From contig NZ_JAKILU010000028.1 of assembly GCF_023283485.1 (NCBI RefSeq), positions 1-40,337 of the forward strand: a stretch of DNA of 40,337 nucleotides, given 5' to 3'. Positions 27,202 to 34,309 of this stretch are shown piece by piece. The notes under the pieces are model-generated. The model worked only from the letters and a program-made list of their open reading frames with translations, searched no databases and was not told the DNA's origin. Position 1 is the stretch's first letter. Each line of letters starts with the position of its first letter. This DNA is from Shewanella glacialipiscicola. GTDB taxonomy: Bacteria > Pseudomonadota > Gammaproteobacteria > Enterobacterales > Shewanellaceae. The translations under genes were made by a program, and so were the position numbers.

Positions 27202-27699
27202 ATGCAAGTTGCGCGTACACCTCGATTGATCCTCCGCCAGCTGACTACTGCGGATGCATCTTTTATATTAGCCCTACTTAATAGCCAAGGTTTTATTGAG
27301 AACATCGGCGATAAAGGCGTACGCACTCTTGCACAAGCCAGAAGCTATATCACCGATGGACCGATGAAAAGTTATGCCGAATGTGGTTTTGGTTTATATG
27401 CTGTAGTACTGGCGCATAACGGCTTTTGCATTGGGGTGTGTGGCTTAATTAAACGTCCACAACTGAATGATGTGGATATCGGTTATGCTTTATTACCGCA
27501 ATACTGGGGCCAAGGTTATACATTTGAAGCGGCGAAAGCGTCTTTAGATTTAAGGAAAAGTTTAGGTATAAAGCGTATTGTCGCGATTGTTAACAGCCAA
27601 AATAGTGCTTCAAAAGCCTTGTTGAATAAACTGGGATTACACTTTGAGCAGTGTTTGCAACTTAGCCCTGACGACGCCCCGGTTGAACTGTTTAGTTAG
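27202..27699 (+). CDS. GNAT acetyltransferase (RimJ/RimL type)
   Basis: The 165-residue protein begins TPRLILRQLTTADA, the common start of RimJ/RimL-type N-acetyltransferases. The acetyl-CoA loop is in LLPQYWGQGYTFEAAKA and the C-terminal part has NSQNSASKALLNKLGL. It should transfer acetyl groups to an amine of a protein or small molecule, but the target is unknown. GTGGAGAAATCCT is the ribosome binding site. It is probably in one transcript with the nitroreductase. Confidence 0.88.
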   Translation: MQVARTPRLILRQLTTADASFILALLNSQGFIENIGDKGVRTLAQARSYITDGPMKSYAECGFGLYAVVLAHNGFCIGVCGLIKRPQLNDVDIGYALLPQYWGQGYTFEAAKASLDLRKSLGIKRIVAIVNSQNSASKALLNKLGLHFEQCLQLSPDDAPVELFS

Positions 27700-27894
27700 T
27701 TATAAGCATTTGTTTTAATGTATTTTTATTTTATTGTATTCGAGCGTCCTTTACTCTAAAATCTTGCAGAATTTATCTATTGGGATATGGCAATCATATC
27801 TCTTTCGACGCCCCTCGAAAATCAGGCTCACTTAATCCTTCCTTGAGCCCTTGAGTACAGCAAAAGCGTAGCCTCAATTTTTGGATGTAGCATA

Positions 27895-28518
27895 ATGGTT
27901 TCGCAATTAAGTGAAGCAATGCTGGACGTGATCGCTGATGCCTTAGTCGATAAAGGCTATATCTTTTTATCTGACTTAGTACCCACCCATATTAGCCAAA
28001 TGTTATTGGAAAAAATCCAATCTACGCAAGCACATGAACTTAAAGCTGCCTCGATTGGTCGTGGCATAGAGCAACAATTAAACCCTGATATTCGTCGTGA
28101 TAGGATCCAATGGTTAGAGGAGTCAAATGAACCCGATAACCAGTATTTGGATGTAATGATGCAACTCAAAAATGGCCTAAATCGTCGCTTGTTTATGGGC
28201 TTATTCGATTATGAAAGTCATTATGCGGTGTATCAGCCTGGCGCATTTTATAAGAAACATGTCGATGCGCTAAAAGGCAGTCAAAATCGTATCTTAACCA
28301 CTGTTTTTTTCTTAAATCCTGACTGGAAAATGGCGGATTGCGGTGAGTTGATTATCTATGATGAAGCTGACATTGAGATTGAACGCATCGCGCCTAAAAT
28401 GGGCCATTTTGTGATATTTCTTAGCGAGCGTTTCCCCCATGAAGTGACCCAAACCTTAGCTCAGCGTAATAGCATTGCCGGTTGGTTTCGGGTCAGTAAT
28501 AGTGTGCATGGCTTTTAA
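27895..28518 (+). CDS. 2-oxoglutarate/Fe(II)-dependent oxygenase, prolyl-hydroxylase-like
   Basis: The 207-residue protein has the double-stranded beta-helix core of 2OG-Fe(II) dioxygenases. Iron ligands are the HVD pair (H122, D124, after YQPGAFYKK) and H182 in RFPHEV; R199 in GWFRV would bind 2-oxoglutarate. The layout resembles prolyl 4-hydroxylase domain proteins such as the ribosomal or elongation-factor hydroxylases. The substrate is unknown. It is preceded by about 195 bases containing only a weak inverted repeat (GGCTCA/TGAGCC near 27824-27849). Confidence 0.88.
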   Translation: MVSQLSEAMLDVIADALVDKGYIFLSDLVPTHISQMLLEKIQSTQAHELKAASIGRGIEQQLNPDIRRDRIQWLEESNEPDNQYLDVMMQLKNGLNRRLFMGLFDYESHYAVYQPGAFYKKHVDALKGSQNRILTTVFFLNPDWKMADCGELIIYDEADIEIERIAPKMGHFVIFLSERFPHEVTQTLAQRNSIAGWFRVSNSVHGF

Positions 28519-28697
28519 TCTGTAGAAATCGAATACCTAAATGCTGTGGCTAGGTTTAGGTTATCCATGTCACTGACAATCGAATAAATTTATCCAATCA
28601 TGCTGAAAATAGAGTGTTTTTTTATTCTCGTTTAATGTTAGGCTAGATAAAAACGTGCGCTATAACACACTTTTTATCATCTAATGGAGGCGAGACT

Positions 28698-29303
28698 GTG
28701 GGCTGTGACGATAACTTAGGTTGTTTAACGGGTGAGCATATCGTGCTGGAGCCCTTATCTTTGTCCCATGTGGCGGCATTGAGTTTAGCCGTTACAGATG
28801 GTCAACTTTGGCGTTTATGGTTTACCAGCGTGCCAGAGCCTGCACAGATGAAACTCTATGTAACTAAAGCCATCGAGGAAAAAGCACTGGGTCAGAGTTT
28901 TCCGTTTGCGGTGCGCGATAGAGTGTCTGGTGAAATTGTCGGATGCACGCGAATTTGCCATTGGGAACCTGACAATCGTCGTCTTGAAATTGGTTACACT
29001 TGGTATGCCAAAGGTGCCCAGCGTACTGGTATTAATACGGAATCTAAATTGCTATTGCTGACCTTTGCCTTTGAAACCTTAGACGCGATTGCCGTTGAGT
29101 TTCGCACTCACTGGCATAACCAAGCCTCCAGACAAGCTATTGCTAGACTTGGTGCTAAGCAAGACGGGGTGTTGCGTAATCACAAAATTCTTAAAGACGG
29201 CACAATCCGCGATACTGTGGTGTATTCCATTATTGATGCTGAGTGGCCAGCGGTGAAAAACAGTCTGCAATTTCGATTGCGACAACGACCGCCAATACTC
29301 TAA
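28698..29303 (+). CDS. GNAT acetyltransferase (RimJ/RimL type)
   Basis: The 201-residue protein has the pattern GEHIVLEPLSLSHVAALS at the start and EIGYTWYAKGAQRTGINTES in the acetyl-CoA-binding region, followed by NQASRQAIARLGAKQDGVLRNH, all typical of RimJ/RimL-type acetyltransferases. It should acetylate an amine; the target is unknown. The start is GTG, with GGAGG 7 bases upstream. A second, different GNAT gene follows after 19 bases. Confidence 0.88.
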   Translation: MGCDDNLGCLTGEHIVLEPLSLSHVAALSLAVTDGQLWRLWFTSVPEPAQMKLYVTKAIEEKALGQSFPFAVRDRVSGEIVGCTRICHWEPDNRRLEIGYTWYAKGAQRTGINTESKLLLLTFAFETLDAIAVEFRTHWHNQASRQAIARLGAKQDGVLRNHKILKDGTIRDTVVYSIIDAEWPAVKNSLQFRLRQRPPIL

Positions 29304-29322
29304 CGATAAAAAGGAAAGATCC

Positions 29323-29787
29323 ATGGCAAGCATTATAACTCGAGCAGATGTGACTCATGCCCATGAGGTTGCTGTGTTATTCAATGAGTACCGACAGTTT
29401 TACGAGCGCAGAGATGATTTAGCGGCCGCAGAGCAGTTTATTTGTTCAAGATTGGTGGATGAGTCGTCGGTGATATTTATCGCCAAAGATAATCAAGGGC
29501 TAGGATTAGGTTTTATTCAAATGTATCCCAGTTTTTCATCGCTACGTTTGGCGCCGATATTAATTCTTAATGATGTCTATGTGACACAACACGCTCGCTG
29601 TGTCGGCATTGGGCGGGCATTAGTACAACAAGCTGTTTGTTATGCCAAAGCACATAATATGAGTTATTTGATGTTAGAAACACAACAGAAAAACCAGCGT
29701 GCGCAGGGCTTGTATGAAGGTCTAGGCTTTGTGCGTAATCAACATTTTTATACCTACGAGTTTGAGATCCATCAAGGGCTTGATTAG
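29323..29787 (+). CDS. GNAT acetyltransferase
   Basis: The 154-residue protein is a compact GNAT enzyme. The central strand LNDVYVTQHARCVGIGRALVQQA holds the acetyl-CoA pyrophosphate loop (CVGIGRA), and NQRAQGLYEGLGFVRNQHF is the usual C-terminal helix and strand. It differs clearly from the acetyltransferase encoded just upstream, so the pair is not a recent duplication. The target is unknown. AAAGGAAAG lies before ATG. Confidence 0.9.
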   Translation: MASIITRADVTHAHEVAVLFNEYRQFYERRDDLAAAEQFICSRLVDESSVIFIAKDNQGLGLGFIQMYPSFSSLRLAPILILNDVYVTQHARCVGIGRALVQQAVCYAKAHNMSYLMLETQQKNQRAQGLYEGLGFVRNQHFYTYEFEIHQGLD

Positions 29788-29820
29788 GTTTATTTATAAC
29801 GATTCAAAAGGAAAAGTAAC

Positions 29821-30225
29821 ATGTTAACTCAGGTAAAAACGTTAGTATTAGGCGGTTTAGTATTAGGTGCCAGTACAGCCGCTTGGGCCGGTGAAGCAGA
29901 AAAAGCATTTAGCAAAGAATTGATTGAATGCGCCGCTTACTACCAAATTAGCTCCGAAGCGATAGGTGCAATGAATGCTCCACAAATGCAGGCTGTGGGT
30001 GAACGTTTAAAAAGTTCTAAAGTTGAAGCTGAAAACCTCGCTAAAAAATATAATTCAGAGGCTGAAGTCACTCAAGCGGTGGCTGATGCTAAGGCGCGTC
30101 AAATCAAAAGTCTAGGCGGTTCAAGTAGCTTAGGGGCGTTAATGGGACAATATAAAGAACAATGCAAAACCCTATTAGCCGAGCCACAAAAGCGCTTAGA
30201 TTATTGGACTATGGCAACGATGTAA
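29821..30225 (+). CDS. Small exported protein of unknown function
   Basis: The 134-residue product has a signal peptide cut after AAWA (residue 23). The mature part is helical, with two cysteines, one in LIECAAYY and one in QCKTLL, that could form a disulfide in the periplasm. I do not recognise a family. It lies 33 bases after a GNAT gene and may be the last gene of that operon, since two hairpins follow. AAAAGGAAAAG gives a strong ribosome binding site. Confidence 0.75.
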   Translation: MLTQVKTLVLGGLVLGASTAAWAGEAEKAFSKELIECAAYYQISSEAIGAMNAPQMQAVGERLKSSKVEAENLAKKYNSEAEVTQAVADAKARQIKSLGGSSSLGALMGQYKEQCKTLLAEPQKRLDYWTMATM

Positions 30226-30234
30226 CCAGTTATT

Positions 30235-30302
30235 TAACCTGAACTCGGGATAGTGGCTGTGGTAACTGATTAATCTAATTACCTTATCCCTAGTTCAGGT
30301 TA
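30235..30302. repeat. Long imperfect hairpin after the small exported protein gene
   Basis: AACCTGAACT pairs with AGTTCAGGTT, then GGGATA with TATCCC past one mismatch, and GGTAA with TTACC nearer the loop, giving about 21 pairs in 68 bases. There is no long T tract. It could be an end-of-transcript structure, a small mobile repeat or part of a small RNA. Confidence 0.65.
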
Positions 30303-30320
30303 TTTATCAATATTGTAAAT

Positions 30321-30347
30321 AAAAGGAGCTAACAGGCTCCTTTTTGC
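30321..30347 (+). terminator. Rho-independent terminator
   Basis: AAAAGGAGC pairs with GCTCCTTTT around a short loop and ends in a T run. It closes the transcript of the acetyltransferase and small exported protein genes. Confidence 0.88.
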
Positions 30348-30580
30348 ATATTAAAGGAGGGATTGTTAAAGGTAACTCTTAGCGGTGTGCTGTTAGTCTT
30401 AATTTAGATAGGGGTAATTTGATAGTGATCGAATCGCTTATTTTTTATTAATTGAAATACAAATCTGGGTTTTAAGGTCTTATTGTGATGTTTATGCTTA
30501 AGTTTTTATTTATGCGCTAATTTTATCGCCTTTATTCAAAGTTAAGTTTTGATGGTTAATCACAATAAAATGAGAACATT

Positions 30581-30976
30581 ATGGTAGTGATATTAATAGC
30601 TGCGACGGTATTGAGTGCTGGTATCTGTGTATACCATTTAATTTATGCTAAACGTATTTTATTAACGCCACTGTTAAATGCGCATATATCACTTCAAAGT
30701 AAGCAAATGTTACGGTGCTTATTCCATTGCTTATCGGTTTTCTTTGTGACATCTACATTCGCATTTTTTGCTTGTGCATTAAAGATTATCCCTGGGATGT
30801 ACGCCTTTAGCTTATTGTTATTTATCGGGATGAATTACGGTGTCTTTGCAATTTGGCAGCTTTATATTGCCATATTAAGCCCACCTAATAGTGGGAACAT
30901 AATTATAATAAAAGCATTGGTTTTCTTGCTTACTGCAATTTTTGCAGTACTTGGACCATTGATATCGATGACGTAA
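30581..30976 (+). CDS. Small membrane protein of unknown function
   Basis: The 131-residue protein has four predicted membrane helices, at about 2-22, 45-68, 72-95 and 108-128, with a short basic loop after the first. No family is recognised. ATG 30581 has only a weak ribosome binding site (GAGAACATT), so expression may be low. It is preceded by about 230 bases and followed by about 180 bases of AT-rich sequence, and is apparently monocistronic. Confidence 0.6.
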   Translation: MVVILIAATVLSAGICVYHLIYAKRILLTPLLNAHISLQSKQMLRCLFHCLSVFFVTSTFAFFACALKIIPGMYAFSLLLFIGMNYGVFAIWQLYIAILSPPNSGNIIIIKALVFLLTAIFAVLGPLISMT

Positions 30977-31160
30977 CACTCACTTTCTCAATAGATAGAA
31001 CAAGTTATTTTTAATGTAATATCATACTCAGCGGCAAGTTCGCTCGGTTCAGCATTATTTTTGCTTATATAGTTCAGATAGCATGCGAATATTAACCTTA
31101 ACAGAGTAAGCTAATACGAAATGAGTAAGCTCGCGCAAAATGGATTAGGGAGATCTCACA

Positions 31161-32291
31161 TTGAGTAAAATAGCATCTCAAGTGTGTAATTGGGTGGAAC
31201 AGGGACATATCACCGCCGAACAGGCAAATACGCTTTATGTACAACTGGCTTCGCGGCCTAATGTATCGAGCTGGCGCGGTCTAATTGCTCACTTATTACT
31301 GTGGTTTGGTGCGCTGAGTGCTGCCTGTGGTTTGATTTTTTTCTTTGCCTACAATTGGCAATCCCTCGGGCGTTTTGCCAAATTTGCTCTTATCGAAGTT
31401 GCGATCTTGCTCGCTATAGCGGTATTCGCTTGGCTCTATTATCGCACCGCACATCAGTTTAGCTCAGTCCATCAGGCTCAAACTGAGGCTAATACTGGGA
31501 ACCAAGCGAATACTCAATCTACGGTATTTGGTGCCACAACAGCTAATACAGTATTGCTTACAGCAAGCGTGTTAGTGGGCGGTTTATTGGCACTGGTTGG
31601 ACAAACCTATCAAACGGGGGCAGATCCTTGGCAGCTATTTGCTCTATGGGCGCTGCTCATTTTACCTTTTGCATGGGTGGCAGGGTTTGATGCTTTATGG
31701 TTACTCGTGGTGGCATTGTTTAACCTTAGCTTAGGATTACTTTTTGATACTTTTGCTCATTTCTGGGGTGATTTCTGGGATGAGCAGCGACTGCTACTAA
31801 TATTTATCTGTTTAAATTTAGCCATTTATTATGCTTTTGTTTTTTTAGACCGAAAAGTGGCGGGGCGTTGGCATGCTCCGCTTGTGGAGTACGCCAGTTC
31901 GATGTTTGCTATGGGCTGCTTTACGTTATTAATCTGTTGGTTGATTTTTGATGATGTTTTTAACCACGGAGAGCTTAATTCTTGGATTTTCTGCGGCTAT
32001 ATTGCTCACCTTGGCCTCAGCTTCTTGGTGTTTCGTTATGTATTACCGCGAATATACCCCTTAGCCTTGTGCGGCTTTAGCCTGATTGCTGTGGGCGCGG
32101 CATTACTGATTAAATTAATGTTTGAAAACAGCGATCCTATTGGTGGTTTTCTCTTTATTGGTCTTTATATTATTTTAGCAAGCAGCGGATTAAGCATGGG
32201 CTTAAGAAAATTGAACCGGCTTTTTAAAACGTCGCCCGCGATATTAAGTACCAATAAGGAAATAGTGGGAGACACTCATGGACGAAAATAA
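31161..32291 (+). CDS. DUF2157 domain membrane protein
   Basis: The 376-residue protein starts with a soluble segment of about 45 residues, including WVEQGHITAEQANTLY, typical of DUF2157. Around ten membrane helices follow. Function is unknown; the family usually occurs with DUF4401 and GDYXXLXY proteins, as here. The start is TTG, with AGGGAG 8 bases upstream. Its 3' end overlaps the next gene by 14 bases, so translation is coupled. Confidence 0.87.
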   Translation: MSKIASQVCNWVEQGHITAEQANTLYVQLASRPNVSSWRGLIAHLLLWFGALSAACGLIFFFAYNWQSLGRFAKFALIEVAILLAIAVFAWLYYRTAHQFSSVHQAQTEANTGNQANTQSTVFGATTANTVLLTASVLVGGLLALVGQTYQTGADPWQLFALWALLILPFAWVAGFDALWLLVVALFNLSLGLLFDTFAHFWGDFWDEQRLLLIFICLNLAIYYAFVFLDRKVAGRWHAPLVEYASSMFAMGCFTLLICWLIFDDVFNHGELNSWIFCGYIAHLGLSFLVFRYVLPRIYPLALCGFSLIAVGAALLIKLMFENSDPIGGFLFIGLYIILASSGLSMGLRKLNRLFKTSPAILSTNKEIVGDTHGRK

Positions 32292-33441
32292 AGACTTATC
32301 AGTAGGTCAGCCGCTCAATTACGCATTAAATAATAGCGCGGCGCCCAATGACAGTTCGAGTGAGCCTGAACTGGCCGTATTGTGGCAAACCTTATATGCC
32401 CAAGGTAAAGTAAAATTACCTCATGCCCCTGAAACGCAAGATACGCCTTGGTATATTGCCGTTATGCAAGCTTTCGCCGCTTGGATAGCCGCCTTGTTTC
32501 TACTAGGGTTTATGGCCTCACTGTTAAACGTGGTGTTTGATCAAAATGAAGAGGATATCGCTTTAGTTGTTGGTATCGTTTATTTGGGCATAGGGCTTGG
32601 GTTTTACTTGCTGGCCAAACCGCAAATCTTTGTGCAGCAGTTTGCTTTTGCCGTTTGTTTGAGTGGACTCTTAGGCATTGCTTGGGGATTATATAATATT
32701 TTTGGGTACGACTTTAGCATGGCTTGGTATCTGTGTATGGCGAGCATTCTTTTGCTACTTTGGGGGTTAATTAACCATAGTTTGGCTCAGTTTGTATTTG
32801 CCTTTTGTGTCAGTGCTTGCTTTGTCGGCATTGCGGCACAGATGAACTTATTCTATCTCTGCCCGAGTGTGTTGGTGTTAATCGTCAGTTCGCTATTATT
32901 CAACCTCAATCGTTTAGGGCGACATTATCAACGCGCGCGTATGTTGCTTTATGGTTTTGCATTGATGTTGTTGGATGTTCAACTAACACATGCTTTTAGC
33001 ATGGATTATCTCTTTGACGAGTTATTCAATCCTTTACAACAAACGCTGTGGTTTAGTGTGTTGCAACTATTGATCATTTTCGTGATAGGCAGTTTTTTAC
33101 TGATAAATATTTATCGTGAGCGCCAGCAATCGTTGTACTCGTTGCCGGCACTCAGCTGTTTTATCGGTTTAGTTTTAGTGAGTGGCTTATCTTTACCCAT
33201 GCAGGGGTTATCTACGGCCATCCTCTTGATTTTACTCGGTCATTATAGCAATGAATTTTGGCTAAAAAGCATGGGAATTATCGCTGCATTGCTCTTTGTC
33301 AGCGGATATTATTATTCCCTCGAGACGACTTTGTTACTCAAATCCGCCTATATGATGGGCTTAGGTGCGCTACTACTGGTGGCTAGAGTGCTAATGTGGC
33401 GGTTATTTCCTGCCAATGAAAATGCCAAGGAGACTATGTGA
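32278..33441 (+). CDS. DUF4401 domain membrane protein
   Basis: The 387-residue protein has a polar N-terminal segment of about 60 residues and then roughly ten membrane helices, matching DUF4401. It overlaps the DUF2157 gene by 14 bases and shares one base with the start of the GDYXXLXY gene. A three-component membrane complex is a reasonable inference from this tight coupling. No catalytic motif is evident. AGTGGGAGA within the upstream gene serves as ribosome binding site. Confidence 0.85.
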   Translation: MDENKDLSVGQPLNYALNNSAAPNDSSSEPELAVLWQTLYAQGKVKLPHAPETQDTPWYIAVMQAFAAWIAALFLLGFMASLLNVVFDQNEEDIALVVGIVYLGIGLGFYLLAKPQIFVQQFAFAVCLSGLLGIAWGLYNIFGYDFSMAWYLCMASILLLLWGLINHSLAQFVFAFCVSACFVGIAAQMNLFYLCPSVLVLIVSSLLFNLNRLGRHYQRARMLLYGFALMLLDVQLTHAFSMDYLFDELFNPLQQTLWFSVLQLLIIFVIGSFLLINIYRERQQSLYSLPALSCFIGLVLVSGLSLPMQGLSTAILLILLGHYSNEFWLKSMGIIAALLFVSGYYYSLETTLLLKSAYMMGLGALLLVARVLMWRLFPANENAKETM

Positions 33442-33956
33442 TGGGAAATGTGATGGCAAAGCTATCGGCTACACATAAGTGGGCGCTTGGGATTGTATTA
33501 TTCACCACAGTGGCGATTCTTACGGGCGTGAATTGGCGGATTTTCAAGTTTGAACAGTTGCTTAACCATGGGCAAGTAGTGCGCTTTGCATTAGCACCCG
33601 TGGATCCGCGCTCGTTAATGCAGGGGGATTACATGGCGCTGGAATATGCAATTGCCCGCGATGTTAGCAGTGCCTTAACGCCGCAGCAAATGCAAGGCCA
33701 GTTATTGTTGGCAGTAGATGAGCAAAAAGTGGCGCGTTTTGTAGACTTTTATACCGACCAAGCGCTCGGTAAAGATCAACTGCGGGTACAATTTCGTGCC
33801 CGAGGTAATCAAATCAAACTGGCATCGAACAGCTTTTTCTTCGAAGAAGGGCAAGCCGATCATTTTAGTACCGCTAAATACGGTGAGTTTAGGGTGAACG
33901 ACAACGGTGAGTTGTTACTGGTTAAGTTACTCGATGAAAAACTTCAGCCCTTATAA
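33441..33956 (+). CDS. GDYXXLXY domain protein
   Basis: The 171-residue protein has one N-terminal membrane anchor (about 12-32) and a periplasmic domain bearing GDYMALEY, the motif that names the family. A DPRSLMQ segment precedes it. Function is unknown. ATG 33441 is chosen because AAGGAG lies 8 bases upstream; an in-frame GTG at 33438 is only 5 bases from it. The stop codon of the DUF4401 gene overlaps the start as TGATG. Confidence 0.88.
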   Translation: MGNVMAKLSATHKWALGIVLFTTVAILTGVNWRIFKFEQLLNHGQVVRFALAPVDPRSLMQGDYMALEYAIARDVSSALTPQQMQGQLLLAVDEQKVARFVDFYTDQALGKDQLRVQFRARGNQIKLASNSFFFEEGQADHFSTAKYGEFRVNDNGELLLVKLLDEKLQPL

Positions 33957-34309
33957 TCCCTAGTGTATTGCTGTTATTCATTTTTGCTGTTTACGCTGCT
34001 TATTTTTAACAGCAATTTATCTTTACCACATTCATTTTTCTCATCACATTTATTCTCTCTGGCCGCCTTTTATATAGGACGGTCAGTATCTGCCGTACTG
34101 CTTTCTTCCTAGCTCCGATCGCTAAGCTCTGCTGCTAAATCCTACGAATAATATCCATCTTTAGTTGCAACCTAATGGCAACCAATTTGTAACCTTTATC
34201 GTTTATAGTATCGTCAGTCTTTAAAGTGAGATCGCTTTAAAGCATCTAACCACATAAATCAGATACCAATTTCATATCAAATATTAAAACAATACATTTA
34301 GGGGTCTTA
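33957..34309. other. Intergenic region upstream of the nuclease gene
   Basis: This 353-base stretch holds the nuclease promoter. The only marked structure is CTTTAAAG at 34219-34226, repeated at 34235-34242 with eight bases between. Each copy is itself a palindrome, so the pair reads alike as direct and inverted repeats. It could be an operator. No terminator for the GDYXXLXY operon is obvious, and no gene is seen. Confidence 0.5.

Noticed and set aside
28698..29787. Recent duplication of the two adjacent acetyltransferase genes
   Set aside because: The two products share only general GNAT motifs and differ in length and sequence throughout.
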